DNA from: Aquanectria penicillioides
Taxonomy: Eukaryota; Ascomycota; Sordariomycetes; Hypocreales; Nectriaceae
Length of the DNA: 64,000 nucleotides
Assembly: GCA_003415625.1 (NCBI GenBank)
Contig: PYIU01000010.1
Coordinates: forward strand, 1,240,001 to 1,304,000
Reading direction: 5' to 3'
Shown piece by piece: positions 1 through 11,231 of the stretch. Both the position numbers and the translations under genes were made by a program. Numbering within the stretch: the first letter of the stretch is position 1; each line of letters starts with the position of its first letter. The notes beneath the pieces were generated by a model. The model was not told where the DNA came from, ran no database searches, and worked only from the letters and a program-made list of their open reading frames with translations.

Positions 1-895
1 TGGGTGTCAGATTATCCCACGAGATGCCGCTCTGGAAACCGTTCAGGCTATGAGCCGTTGTCTCAAGCGGCTTCTTGTCGGAAGGTCCCCAGCAATAGCT
101 CAGACAGATGTATTCGGCCTGCTTTGAGCCATTGGTCACGTATAGGCGAGGGTTTGCCGTCAAATGGCCTAACTCCTCGCCCAGATCAAGAACCCTCGTG
201 GGAAGCTTCCAGTCCGACAGGTCGTGGACATTGCACTCGATATGTGTGGAGTTGCAACGTTCGAGCTGGGCCTTTACCCAAGCGACAGCTGCATCCGAGT
301 CCGAGGCGCCGTATCGCAAAGGCTTACTCTGGATGGCGCTTCTAAGTTGATTAAATGTATCCTTTGGTTGGTTGCTGACTCTCTCTGGACTGAATACCTC
401 GTATTGCGGCGACGAGATGCCAAACTCCTTGACCCTATCCGGTGTATTTTTGCTTGGACCTGTAACAAGTTCTGTCTCCAAGCTAGGTCCTAACAGGAAA
501 TGTTCCTTGAGCCGTTCGACATCTCTCGCATGGCCCCAGTCGCGCTCGGTTGCCAAGGTGGGATGCATCGTCGAGAGCGTTAGCGAGAGGCCTTCGAGAC
601 CACCCTCGTCGACGAATTCAAGATGTGCGTTGGCAAAGTCGATGCCAAACCGGGCTCGTATCTCCAGAACCGCTGCATTCAAAGAGGCGCATCCCTTGCA
701 TGAGCCACGCTCGGCACGTCCAGCGAGCTTCCTCAGTGTGAAACCGTATGGCACATCCATGACGGGAAGCCGGCCGAAGCGCCGCCACTGGCGTCGCAAA
801 TGGTCCTTGTTGAGGTCGAGACATAGGTCGAGACATATGTCGCAGTTGGCGACAGAGTCAAGAAAGGAATTTTCTTTCGTGCCAGCCACGGCTCT
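1..895 (-). CDS. HET-domain protein, partial (runs off left edge), 5' end unresolved
   Basis: One minus-strand frame stays open from 895 to the window start (about 298 codons). It encodes a cysteine-bearing N-terminal region (CDIC near 845, CKGC near 690), a spacer of about 180 residues and the opening HET motif YICLSYCWG at 112-86. The rest of the HET domain lies beyond the window. HET proteins (PF06985) act in fungal non-self recognition and incompatibility cell death. The 5' end is unclear: the frame has a TGA at 898-896 and no early ATG. Another frame starting at ATG 960-958 reads like its natural N-terminus (ending ARKKIPFL) and meets this frame near 870. Either a small intron or a one-base deletion lies there. 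A 12 bp tandem duplication at about 814-837 sits just after this junction. The HET assignment is firm, gene integrity is not. Confidence 0.8.
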
Positions 896-1251
896 TCAGT
901 CGCAAATGTTCTGTAGAAGTCGAGCAACCGTCTAGCCGTCTCAAGCGGACTTTGGTGCATTGCGGAGGACAATGAGACTCCGGCGACAACATGTGTGCAT
1001 AGTCGTACCATGCGGATGGCATGGCTGCCGTCTCTGCCAAAACCCGGTGGCAATTGATTGAGACTGAGACCTCGGCTCATGCTCGCGTCACTTGAAGTTC
1101 GTTTTCCCCGGGAATTCTTGCGAATGATGGCGTTGCGAGTAATCCGAGCGTGGCCGCATGTCCTCATCCTTATAGTCAGTCTGGTGACAACAAGAGCCTG
1201 GGCATCCACGACAACAGCTCTCAGCAACAACAAAAGCAAATCAAACCCACC

Positions 1252-2106
1252 ATGGAGCGCAACGGTAGTCACACTAGCCGCCATGACTCCTAATTCGAAA
1301 TCCAGGATCTCCATAGGCTCAACCTCGTCGTCCGAGAGAAATCTCAGTCCGCAGCGGAAAGCGGGGATGACGCCTTGACGCTTGCAGCTCTCCTCTCGGC
1401 TCAAGAATTCTCAGAGATTGAAGGGCGATGCGCCCGGGCCGAGCACAATGGATGGACGCTGCCCGACATCGAAGCCTGCATCCGCTCCTCGCAAGTCATC
1501 CTAGACATTAATCACGACAGAGCCGACTCGGACTTGGACATTGCCATCAGGGAATGCCGCGTCACCGCCTTGTATAACCTCAGCCGCTTCTAAGGACTGC
1601 ACTACGCACGCACCAATAATTTCGCGAGCATAGAAAACGCCCTCGCCGCTGAGCAGGAGGCTCCTTGGGCTCCAAACAAGGACGCGCGCCAGGAAATGCT
1701 CTCGCACCTCGTTACGGGACATGTCATGTGGCGCAAGCGCTTTGGAGACTTCCCGCCGCCACTGTGCAAAGGGGCTCTCGATCCTGAGAGCAACGAAGGA
1801 ATGTCAAAGGGGCTCGACCTCCCCGAGCGCGCGTCCTGGCTTTTCGCCCTGGCTCAGGGCGTCGCAGACACGGGAAGAAGTGCCACGAGCGCCGCAGATG
1901 CCGTCCCCATCACCATCTCCATTAACGATCTCGAACTCTGCATCAGCATGGCGAATGAGGCCCTCGAGGCCACCACGCCTCATCACCCGCAGTGGGAGAA
2001 GATCGTGAACGCGGCCCGGGAGTGGCAACGGGAATGGTCCGGCCACATGGGAAATGTGCCTGTCACGGAGATTGCGACGCTGCTCTTCAGGAAGGGACCA
2101 AGATAG
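1252..2106 (+). pseudogene. Unrecognised protein gene with two internal in-frame stops
   Basis: One reading frame starts at ATG 1252 in a good context (CACCATGG). It reads through a TAA at 1291-1293 and a TAA at 1591-1593 to a TAG at 2104-2106. The same frame is then open again to 2337. Without the stops the product is about 284 aa, acidic and probably helical, with a coding-like segment on both sides of each stop (for example GWTLPDIEACIRSS before, SIENALAAEQEAP after). I recognise no domain. Both internal stops could be CAA to TAA, a C-to-T change in the CpA context preferred by RIP. Introns spanning them were considered; candidate GT/AG pairs of 41, 52 and 62 nt all break the frame. It is divergent from the HET gene to its left. 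It may be a pseudogene or, less likely, contain sequence errors. Confidence 0.6.
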
Positions 2107-2410
2107 GTGCCGCCGGAGACTGAGCACAGCCCTGTGCTTGATTGGCCATTTATAGTGACAGTGGGAGACCTGGATGCTCCCGATGGCAGGCAGCCTGTTG
2201 TGATGGCGTTTATGGCTGAGCAGTCTCCAGTCAGGGGGAAGAGGGAAAATTACTTTAGTCTGGAGATTGCGGCGTTTTGGGCAGGGATTTTCACGGGCCT
2301 AATAAACCTGTCAATCACCTCTGAACATACAGGGTAGAACGTAGTGAGAATGCTCGCTTGTATAGGTATCTAAAGATTTTCTTCTATATACTGTTGAACC
2401 TTGCCCTGAA

Positions 2411-3175
2411 TTAAAGCTTTTCTAGTCTCCTGTTTCCAGCGCTTCCTCTTGTTGTATCCTTTTGTGAAGCTGAACTGTGACTCCAGTACAATGCCATGGG
2501 GAACGGGTTGTCCAGATCAGTCCAAAATCCATCGCCCTCAATCACGCGCCGTTGATACGCCCTTGCTCTTATCGATCTCATCAAAGCCTCCACATCCCTG
2601 TGCTCTGCAGTACGCTTTTCCCACTTCATCCGCAGCGCATTAAAGTCATCGCCAATCAGCACGGGGGTCGTCCTCGACTCATGTGTGACAGCCGGGAACA
2701 ATTGCTTGTATGCAACAATTGTGAGAAATGGGCTATACACAAGAGTTTCGCCATCGATGATTGAGCCCGCTTCGCCCAAGTCGGAGGAGGATGGGGTTTT
2801 GAGCACCTGGACGCCAAGTCTGCCAAGGAATTGTTCATCCGCTACCGTGAATGCCGGATCCTGAGCATATGTTTGGCCCGCGGATAAAAACCCAAGATGT
2901 GATGCAATGGCCATAAATATGACAAGCTGCTTAATCCGACGTGTTTGGTCCTTTGATGCCGCCAAACTTCCCAGACCCAAGGATACTGCTTTGGTCACCA
3001 TTGGCCGATTCTTAGCTCGCAACATGTCCTCGAAACGCTTTGCCAAGGATGATTGGTTGAAAAGGTCCTGTGCTTCATTGTAGAGCGTAAAAAGCTTGTC
3101 GAGTTGTTTGGAGGAGTTTCTTGATTTCTGGGTTGAATTTTGCTTCGCAACGCTGCGGGAGCTTTGGTGCATCAT
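2411..3175 (-). CDS. SRR1-like domain protein
   Basis: This is an intact 254-aa ORF; two adjacent ATGs (3175-3170) give the start. Residues about 80-185 fit the SRR1-like domain (PF07985): a small-residue stretch IASHLGFLSAGQTYAQDPAF, then the FLGRLGVQVLKTP motif, then GETLVYSPFLT, matching the family order of a DP..F motif, an F/L..LG strand and a late hydrophobic strand ending in a P. The family is named from Arabidopsis SRR1 (phytochrome/circadian signalling), and the many fungal members are largely uncharacterised. The N-terminal 60 residues are basic, Ser/Gln-rich and low in complexity. No signal peptide or membrane segment is evident. No intron is needed. The call rests on motif memory, so the molecular function stays open. 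Confidence 0.65.
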   Translation of the reverse strand: MMHQSSRSVAKQNSTQKSRNSSKQLDKLFTLYNEAQDLFNQSSLAKRFEDMLRAKNRPMVTKAVSLGLGSLAASKDQTRRIKQLVIFMAIASHLGFLSAGQTYAQDPAFTVADEQFLGRLGVQVLKTPSSSDLGEAGSIIDGETLVYSPFLTIVAYKQLFPAVTHESRTTPVLIGDDFNALRMKWEKRTAEHRDVEALMRSIRARAYQRRVIEGDGFWTDLDNPFPMALYWSHSSASQKDTTRGSAGNRRLEKL

Positions 3176-3661
3176 TTTGTGTGGTGCGTGCCCATGTGTA
3201 GTACCTGTGGAAACTCATAAGCTGCGTTCTCGCAGCAAGGTGATCGGTTGAAGCATACTTGCGACCTCCATGTTTATTTAGTATTATTATAATAATGTGA
3301 TGGGGAAAATGCTATTCGGCTCAAGTATATATGGAAGGGATTAGCGGGTTTTGTCAATCAATGCCGATGCAGATGAAGAGGAAAATGAGGGTGTCGCTAA
3401 GGGTATCAAGATACGACGCAGTGCTGTATTGATGCTGGGTATTTACATCTTGGTGGATTGATCTCAATCACGGCTATCTATATACGGCATACAGGTCTTT
3501 AACAGCTTTACAAATTAACATATCCTGTTCTGTAAGTGAGTAAGCAAAACTTGGCACAATTCCTGCTGCATAACAGTAGCTCTCCTCTTCGCTATTTTTT
3601 TTTGGGGGGGGGGGATCTCGGTGTTCGGCATTCAGCGTCGGCCGATGCTGTGCTGCGACGC
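3176..3661. other. Intergenic region, upstream of SRR1-like gene
   Basis: I see no gene here. It contains AT-rich upstream sequence of the SRR1-like gene and a homopolymer pair, T10 (3594-3603) directly followed by G11 (3604-3614). Confidence 0.5.
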
Positions 3662-3667
3662 TCTGCG

Positions 3668-3708
3668 TACGGTCGCACATTAGCTAATGTTTGCATGAGT
3701 GCAAAATC
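3668..3708 (+). repeat. Left terminal inverted repeat
   Basis: This 41 bp begins TACGGTCGCAC. It pairs with 4293-4333 in inverted orientation with one transition mismatch. TCTGCG precedes it. Confidence 0.85.
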
Positions 3709-4292
3709 ATCTTATCAAAACAAGATGATTCTGGATAGGGATGCGTACGCAAGTCCCTTCCCTTACTGCATTTGCCTTTTAGGCCATTTCGATAGCTGCT
3801 GCAGCAATTATAAGCAGCTGGATTGCGCTGCTTAATGCAACAATAGGGACTCGGCCATAGGTAGTGTACGTAAGGGCGGCTTTAGCGGCGGAAGTTAGGG
3901 CAATAGCTTAGGATCCTAAGCCTAGCCAATTAAACTCCTTAAAGGATTAAAAACTAAAAAGAAGCTAATTAAGCTAAATAAAAAAGAAACTTAAGATAAC
4001 CCTATTATTATTAATTAAAGTATATATAATTATTTTTTTATTTTAATACTTTTTTTTTATATATATAAATAGTAGCCTAAAAAGCCTTAATTAAGTAATT
4101 ATATATAGAGGCATTAGTTAATAGTTTTAGCTAACTTAAGATAATAGCTAGTACCTTTTTGTAGTATTTTAGGTTAGTAGCTAAGGATATTGTATGTAAA
4201 TATGCATACGATATCTCAATGAAGCGAAGACCAGCCAATCTGCACAATATGAGCTATGTATATTGTGGTGTGTGTGCCATTTGGTAAGTGGG

Positions 4293-4333
4293 GATTTTGC
4301 ACTCGTGCAAACATTAGCTAATGTGCGACCGTA
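4293..4333 (-). repeat. Right terminal inverted repeat
   Basis: This 41 bp is the inverted partner of 3668-3708 and ends GTGCGACCGTA. TCTGCG follows immediately at 4334-4339. Confidence 0.85.
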
Positions 4334-4339
4334 TCTGCG

Positions 4340-5209
4340 TGCTGCTGACGGACTCTCCTCGCTTATCGGACACGCCGATGCTTACCAATGGTCGCAGTGG
4401 GAGCGCATTATTAATGAGGGGTTAATAATCTCGGGTTTCCGCAGACTGCGAAGATGAAGAAGAACCAGTGCTCCACGTCATGACTCCTCGCCGACAGGGT
4501 GAGGAAGACGTATCGATGGGTTTTGATTGACATGCGTTTTGCAGGTGATGGAGCCGAATTTGACTTCAATTGGGTACAGTTGTGATGATGGAAATTAGCT
4601 CCGACACTGAACCGGCCGGCGACACATGCTCTAGTATTCCGGGGAATCATCAATATAGTAACTTATAGGTATTCCTTCATTTTATTATCGTTATTACTAT
4701 TATTTTATTGGGGAATATGAATCGCTCTTTTGGCTCATCTGGCCCTATTGAACCACCATAGCACCTCAGCAAAAACTAGAGGTACCCCCTTGCCGAAACA
4801 AGTGGTACTTTTAGGTTCTCTACTTTCCACAGGCGGCTCGTTTACCTACCCCCCAATCCTCCCACCTCACTCAGCAATGCATAGACGCTGGTTTCAAGAC
4901 CTGTTTGTCGAGCCTCAAGTCATCCGCGAACATTCATCTTTACATTTTATTTGTGTTTACAAAGGTTCTGACAGTTCAAGTTTAGAAGCGCCTCCAGAGT
5001 CATCCAGAACAACCAACTTAATCAAGTCCAAGCATCACCATCCAATTCTCGTCTCCATCACCGTGAGTGACCCACACTCGGCCGGTTGAATCACTATCTA
5101 CGGAGTATTCACCGGCAGATCCACAACCCCTCGTACTTGCTGGCTTCTCCGAACTCCGAAATGTTTCACTATCTCGTCGCCCAACACAGCACTTCCCTTC
5201 ACCTACGAC
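4340..5209. other. Intergenic region
   Basis: No convincing gene. Open frames here are short, unsupported by domain motifs, and overlap on both strands. Confidence 0.5.
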
Positions 5210-5747
5210 TGCGTCATGACCCTCATGGCCAGCACCTTGGGGGTGGCCGGCCGCCTCCAAATGGCATCACGGGACGCCAAAGAACAAGGACGACATTGCA
5301 GCCCTGCTAGTCTCGAAAGGCGCCAACCCATTGAACGCGATCCCAGTTAACGCAGAGCCGGTGCTACATATCGCGGTACGAAATTGCCTGAGGTGGAACG
5401 TGTCCAAACTACTCGGCCCATACTTGGACATCAACTGCCTCGACCCTGGAGGCAGGACAGCTCTCTTCGCTGCACTCCAGTGCGACAACCTAGAATATGT
5501 CATCTAGGTAACCAAGCATCTCATCAGCTGTGGCCTAGACATAGACCGAGTTGACCTACATAACTGCCACGTCTTGCACGTCATCGCCGCAAAAGGCTCC
5601 CTGCCGTTATTCAGCACCGTCAGGCTCAGGTCGCGGCTTGACGAGGACCCTATGGACGATGACGGCAAGACACCTTTTGACTACGCGATCGAGAATCGTC
5701 AATTTGAGTTGGCAACTCTTCTTCGCCCGGTGCATGGACATACATAG
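5210..5747 (+). pseudogene. Ankyrin-repeat protein relic
   Basis: The frame open from 5220 encodes recognisable ankyrin repeats: DIAALLVSKGANPL, then GGRTALFAALQCDNLEYVI. It hits TAG at 5505-5507 and resumes in the same frame with LISCGLDIDRVD and DDDGKTPFDYAIENRQFEL before a TAG at 5745-5747. A second frame (about 5210-5290) carries a plausible preceding segment (TLGVAGRLQMASRD) and meets the ankyrin frame near 5290, so a frameshift is likely as well. The internal TAG fits CAG to TAG. No start codon can be fixed. Ankyrin repeats mediate protein contacts; the original full-length product and partner are unknown. The fragment is short for the family and is best read as a decayed gene. Confidence 0.65.
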
Positions 5748-5749
5748 GC

Positions 5750-6193
5750 TTATTCCGAAGCCTTGTTCGACGTAAAGATAGGTCGAGATACCATGGTTCG
5801 AAAGGCCATGAGGGCTTGGGAATCTCATATTTGGAGAGTGTGGCTATTTCAGGTCGGTATCATTGAGGCCATATTCACGGAGTTATTCACGGCTCTTTTT
5901 CTGCAAGGGTTGTTTTTAAGTACAACAAAGACCAACATAACATACATGAGATGTTGAGACACACAGGATGAAATACTCCGAGATTGCTTTGATCCGAGTA
6001 GAAGAACGAGAATATTGGACTAATCCGAGTGGGATTACAACGTCCCCACAGCGAAGAGTCAAGCCACAACTTTGCGCATGCACGATTCAATCAGCTCACA
6101 GCCGAGTGGATCCTTGTTTTCACATTATTTCACATTATGATTCCGCTGCGTAGATGAGCAAAAGGCATAAATTCGCCAGGGAGGCCAAAAATT
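5750..6193. other. Intergenic region
   Basis: No gene seen between the ankyrin relic and the tRNA. Confidence 0.5.
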
Positions 6194-6266
6194 GATTCCG
6201 CCCGGGCTCGAACCGGGGACCTTCTCGGTGTTAGCGAGATGCCATAACCAGCTAGACCACGGAACC
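6194..6266 (-). tRNA. tRNA-Val (anticodon AAC)
   Basis: The reverse complement of these 73 nt folds as a complete tRNA. The acceptor stem is GGTTCCG with CGGAATC (one G-U pair). The D-arm region contains TGGTCTAGCTGGTTATGGC. The anticodon stem TCTCG/CGAGA encloses the loop CTAACAC, giving anticodon AAC (Val). The T arm is CCCGG-TTCGAGC-CCGGG. There is no intron and, as usual for nuclear genes, no encoded CCA. It looks functional. Confidence 0.95.
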
Positions 6267-6409
6267 ATCACGTGATTTGGCATTGAGCGACGCATTCAAC
6301 TATTAGTATATATTGCCAATTGAGATGGAGGCAATTCTTTCATTTGGTGGCCTTCCCTAAGAAGCAATTTCTGTTTCTGAATTATCACGGTCGTCTGCTA
6401 GAGACGGAT

Positions 6410-7065
6410 CAGATCAATGACCTACGCTTTTCCAACTTAATTGAAACTCCACGTACGGCATTTCGGGACAGATGTTGAGCAAATTGGCGGACAGCGAACA
6501 GGCTGTGTGCACGATTGGGTGCCACACGTTAACAAATCTCATGCGCTCATAGGTTTCTTGCTCCTGGTCAGTTCGCTTCGAAAGCCAATTAAGATAAAAT
6601 CAAACTTTTGATACACTACATTGTTTGATTTTGAACAGTAATTCTCATCAGGTTAGTTTTAATCATCAATTTCGACACAACTTGTTCGACCCTCAACTCA
6701 AGGCATTGGATGCTACTCCAGTCCTCCAATTCAGTACCAGAAACTCCACCAAGAGCCTCATCCAGCAATAACACGAATTGCCTGGTAATCCAGCCTAATT
6801 TTACAAGTTGTTAGTGATTTGAGGAATCGGCAGCGGGAGCCAAATCGCCAATAGATATCGATAGCGCAGAACGTACCACGCAACGCAGGGCACATATTGT
6901 AGCTAGGACATAAACCGAAGCTGATATTATTCCCATAAGCGTTTCGTATAACTGGGCGGCCATGAAGAAACACCCTTGGAGCAACATTGTCGTGTTGGGG
7001 AGCGGGGAGTACAGAAGAGCAACTCCCACTACGCATGTACCTCGACCTTGTCGCGAGCTTCGGCT
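6410..7065 (-). pseudogene. Possible exon remnants of an unidentified gene
   Basis: Three minus-strand stretches read like coding sequence in separate frames. One is about 7065-6811, with hydrophobic segments (MLLQGCFFMAAQLYETL, then ASVYVLATICALRCVV). The next is about 6805-6640, containing ITRQFVLLLDEALGGV and WSSIQCLELRVEQVVSKL. The last is about 6525-6410, containing NVWHPIVHTACSLSANL. They could be exons of one gene or decayed pieces. I could not place consistent splice sites and recognise no domain. This is inference from coding-like composition only. Confidence 0.25.
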
Positions 7066-7069
7066 TTTT

Positions 7070-7966
7070 GGGGGTTATGTGACGATTCTCAGTCCTCCAT
7101 GCCAGTGATATTAACAGAGATCGCCTAGGGTGTGTTGAGAAGATAGAAAAGCGTGAGTCGAGAATTGGAGCGGCAGGAGGGAGGAGGAAAAAGTACGCGG
7201 ACGCTGTTCCGGACGCATCGAAAGCGAATGGGGAACATGATCAAGAGAGATTCTTTAATCTCTGCAACTCTTTTTCTCGTGAAACAAACTTGACGCAAAA
7301 TATGCTGCTATCCGTGAAAATAGTGACAACTGGGATTCGAGAACGGGCGACGGCGTCGGATAAAACAGGTTAAGCCTAAGTGGCTACTCTGGCTGTCCAT
7401 TTGGCGAACGAATGGGGAGCAAACGACGAATCATAACTCATATTCATACGGGTGAGTGCATTGAAACGAACGGGAGGTGCTTAGTGTAAATTCCCAGGAG
7501 CTGGTATTAGCAACAAGCTGGCTAGACCTTGCTTCTCAACAACAGACCGACATCCCATAAGAGTAATGAAATTCTTATCAAGGGCTATAATCAATATACT
7601 CATGAAAAAGTCCAGGGGTTAACTCCATATAAATCACGCCGTTTTGTTGTTGCTACTGCTATATCAATACGCGGCCTGCACCAACACCAAGCTCAGAGCT
7701 GTCACTCTAAAACCATTAGGGTTATTCACCAACGAAGCTAGTAGTATTGTTTGTATCTCCAGTGCACAGGGGGAAGGAAACATTGAGTAACGAAGAAAAT
7801 CAACCGGTATTAGACTCTCCTACTTGCTCTATCATCAAAACTGAGATTAGGAGTTCTGGACCATCACTCGTTCACACCGCAATCGGCTATATATTACACC
7901 TCGCCCCCACTGCAACCTATCGACACAGTTCTTGACTTCTAAGCCAATCGGTTACCTGCAATTGCT
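7070..7966. other. Intergenic region downstream of the P450
   Basis: No gene seen. Short ORFs here have no supporting motifs. Confidence 0.5.
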
Positions 7967-9649
7967 TCATCTCCTCTTTATGTTGCAAATTAATCCCTCT
8001 TGTTGCACAAACCAGATGTTCTTGGTCTTCCACTCCGCGCCAGGATCTGCCTGCGATATATCGAATGTCCTCAACAACTGGGGGATAATCTTTGCCATTT
8101 CCATCACTGCAATATGTCTTCCAATACAAGTGCGAGTTCCGGCGCCAAAAGCGAAAAACGACTGGTCCATCACCTTCAATTCTTCTTCAGACGCGTTGAT
8201 CCATCTCTCTGGCTGAAAGCTGTCGGGATTGGGAAACACCTCTGGGTCATGCTGTGTTACCCATGCATTTATTCCAACAATTGTCCCTCCGGGAATGTGC
8301 TTGCCACAAATGACTGCTCCGCCTCGGGGCACATGCCGTTCAAGGAGAAGGCCCACCGATGGATGGATTCTAATACCTTCTTTGATCGCGGCCTGCATAT
8401 AGGGTAGGTTATTCGTTGACTCCTTGAATGAGATCATCTGCCCGAGTTTCCCCTCGGCTGTCGCCTTGTCGATTTCCGCGATGGCCTTCTTCATCTTGTC
8501 TGGATTCTTGAGTAGATGGTAAAGCACGGCTCGGATTGCAATGGCTGTCGTATCTGACCCGGCGAAAACGTTGGTGCTCAGGTGTACAACAATGTCGCGC
8601 GTGGACATTCTCTCTGGCGACGCGACCTTGACAGCATGCCATTTACTCAACATGTCACCGCGCTGCTCCAAAGTCTCGACGTCGAGTTCGCCGCCCTTCT
8701 TCAGGCTCCCACCAGTGTTAGCATCGATCCCGAGGACAGAATTTACCGCCTTCAATGTGAAAGTCAGAACTTGATTCCAGTTCTCCATTGATGGAATAAG
8801 GTAAGGTAGAAGGGGATTGCCCAACAAGAAGTTGTGCCAAACCGGAACTTGTCCAATTTGGCAGGCATACACCTATTCCAAGGTCAGAACCGATTGAAGG
8901 CTCGAGAGGCTTTTATCTTACCAAGATATCCTCGATAGTATGGATCATACCATCCACGTCTCCTTCCGTCTCGAGGAAGCCAAGCTTTTTTGCAAACGTA
9001 AGCTCTCCTACGACATCGAAGGTATAGAATTGTATCCATTCTCCTAAATCAACAGGCCTTCTCTCATCGGCGAATCTTGTAAGCTTCTCAATCAGCAAGC
9101 TACTGCATGAATCGACCGCGGGCTCGTTCGTCAGAAGTGTTGTCAGGCTGAATGAGTTGGCAATAGGCTTTTTCATTTCACGGTGATAGGCTTCGTCTCG
9201 CGTGCCGAAAAGGTTCACCTCTGGCTTTCCCTTCCACGTAATTGACTGGATAGGATAAAATGCGGTCTAGCTGAATTCAGCCATGCGTCACTTCGTATGA
9301 TCCCAAATATTTGAGTCACCAGTACCTTTGTGTAGCCGGACTTGAGGCCATAAATGTTTTTAATCTCTCGGGGGTCTGAAACTGATATATGGTTCGGGCC
9401 AATCCTAACTAGTGATCCTTACTTCTGATGCAGGCTTATCGCTGTCTTGTGGGCTTGGCCTTTGCGAACATCGTGCCATCGCCAGAGCGCCGTGTATGCA
9501 GCGAGGGCAGGACCCGGAAGACTCCATAGACCAGCACGAAACTTGTTTCTCAGAAGGCAAAGAATGATTACCGCGCCTGCGGCAATAAAGATGGCAGAAG
9601 GATGTGACAGGATCGAGATGATCTCGTCCTTTGCGGGTTTATGAAACAT
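7967..9649 (-). pseudogene. Cytochrome P450 with a single in-frame nonsense codon
   Basis: Three exons on the minus strand: 9649-9326, 9266-8922 and 8872-7967. The introns are 59 nt (9325-9267) and 49 nt (8921-8873), and both keep the frame. The product would be 524 aa, normal for a fungal microsomal P450. An N-terminal hydrophobic anchor (residues about 17-32) is followed by the proline-rich hinge SLPGPA. The I-helix motif AGSDTT is at about 327-332, the K-helix EGIR (ExxR) at 388-391, PERW at 444-447 and the haem loop FGAGTRTCIGRH with Cys about 472. The sequence resembles pisatin demethylase-like P450s; the substrate is unknown. A TAA at 9421-9419 (codon 77) falls where the family has the Tyr of a KYG motif, and reading resumes in frame at once (VRIGPNHIS). 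No usable intron removes it. TAA from a Tyr codon needs a transversion, so this is not a typical RIP change. Confidence 0.85.
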
Positions 9650-9753
9650 GATGGCTGGTGGGCTTTAGAGCAGTGGCTAGATGATTTGCCAATTCTGCCC
9701 CGAGTAGAAATGGGCAAGAGTCTGCATGAAGAAATACAAATGGAGGAGAGGGT

Positions 9754-9761
9754 TATTTATA
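9754..9761 (-). promoter_or_regulatory. TATA-box-like element upstream of the P450
   Basis: The minus strand reads TATAAATA about 105 nt upstream of the P450 ATG (9649). It matches the eukaryotic TATA consensus and sits at a plausible distance. No transcript evidence is available. Confidence 0.45.
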
Positions 9762-9764
9762 TTC

Positions 9765-11231
9765 CAAGCGTTGCACTTTACAAGACAAGAACCACGGCTT
9801 CCTTGGTAATAAACTTGCCTCACGCCCTGGAGACCCTCCCGACAACCGAAACCTGGGGTAATTGGCGGGGTGCCCAGATGCTAGACTGGCAATAGCAAAT
9901 GAGAATAGAGTCGATCCAGTATCAGATCCACTTTGTCGTTTTAAGAGATGCTCGATGATATCTAGCGGCTGCAACCCCGCATTTGGGACAAGAATTATCT
10001 AACACCTCAACCAATAGACAGGGCATATTTTCAACCAGGCTCGGGAACCGGAGCATACCTCTCGGAAGCAGGATCAGGGAGACCGGCATCCGAGTCAAGA
10101 TAGTCGGCAGGTGGGTTGGAACACTCGGAAATCGGGAGGATTGAATAGATCAAGGCCCTGTAGTCCGTTATCCGAACCAAGCCACGTCAGCTAGGGTGGC
10201 TCGGATACTGGGACCGCCAAGGCTTGTCTCCTTCGGAACTTGTGAATTCTCTAGGCCAGGAAGCAATGGGTTCATTGATTAATCTTGAAGTGCGCCTCGG
10301 ACAAACGGTATCATTGCTTCACCAGTAGCCAGCATCCTTTCCTCAACGAATTGTCCCATGCTTCACTTGCGCTATGCAGTAGGCAGGACAAACCCCACAG
10401 TGCTGTGGTTACTCCCCACAATGCTCTAGTGCAATTAAGACGTAAGAATTCCGCAATGGCGACCTTGAGTGAGTCGATAAACGTCTTGTATGAAAGTAAT
10501 CTCGAATGCTGCAGTGATACAGCAAAGGCGCCCATCCAAGCTGTTCTCCCTAGTGTCTATTCTAACATAAGCGCTAAAGAGGTCGCTTGACAAACGATAG
10601 AGGCAGATCGCTGTGGCAGACCATTATCAAGGCCAGAGACTATCGATACTATATTGGGCCCGCTGTGTGATGTCGTATGGAGTACGTGTCGGCATTTGAA
10701 ACCGCCTTGGTGATTTGCGTTGATCCAAGTGGCAATGACATGCGGTTGGTTTTGAAGACTTGGCACCTGAGTATTCAAACTGTATTAGGTGGAGGGATAG
10801 GGAGTCGTACAAAATGGCAAGCCTTATTAAGAACCTACTTGGAGATGAATAGTGCTGGTATTCGTTTCTCAAGCTGAATTTCATTCCTAGGAGGCGATAA
10901 GAATTCTCAGTCCAATTCCGCCACGTGTGCTGTTCGCATGCTTACTGGCGTTGCATGGGTTTAGTCCATTGATGAGATGAGGTCTGAAGCTGTGCCAACA
11001 AAGTACCAATGCTGCCTGGACGTACCAAAATCATATATCGGCACTGACAAATAGGCAAGTAAATGGATTGTGCGTTATTCCATGCCGCTTCCAAGTTAAA
11101 AAATACCAGAAGCATGCTGGGCCGCGGTCATGACATGGTCTTGTTCTCCACTTCGATATCAGAATGGCATGGCGCCTAAGATCAACAGTGGTGGTGCCAG
11201 GCAGGATCAGTGTGGGTCATGATCCCGCTGA
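9765..11231. other. Intergenic region
   Basis: About 1.5 kb without a gene I can support. Several ORFs of 60-100 codons overlap on both strands and lack motifs. The 5' exon(s) of the gene ending at 12017 may lie in its right part. Confidence 0.45.

Larger units (their letters stand above)
3668..4333. mobile_element. MITE-like element with 41 bp terminal inverted repeats
   Basis: The outer 41 bp at 3668-3708 is the reverse complement of 4293-4333 with a single mismatch, a C/T transition. The hexamer TCTGCG directly abuts both ends (3662-3667 and 4334-4339), as a target-site duplication would. The 666 bp body has no coding potential. Its central part (about 3900-4200) is very AT-rich and TpA-rich, as in RIPed repeats. 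Size, TIRs and duplication fit a non-autonomous class II element (MITE). A 6 bp duplication does not point clearly to one superfamily, and no transposase is present. It lies between the SRR1-like gene and the ankyrin relic. Confidence 0.75.

Noticed and set aside
733..1404. A 223-aa minus-strand ORF as a gene
   Set aside because: Only its middle (about 960-860) looks coding. The rest is a shadow of the plus-strand gene and of the HET frame.
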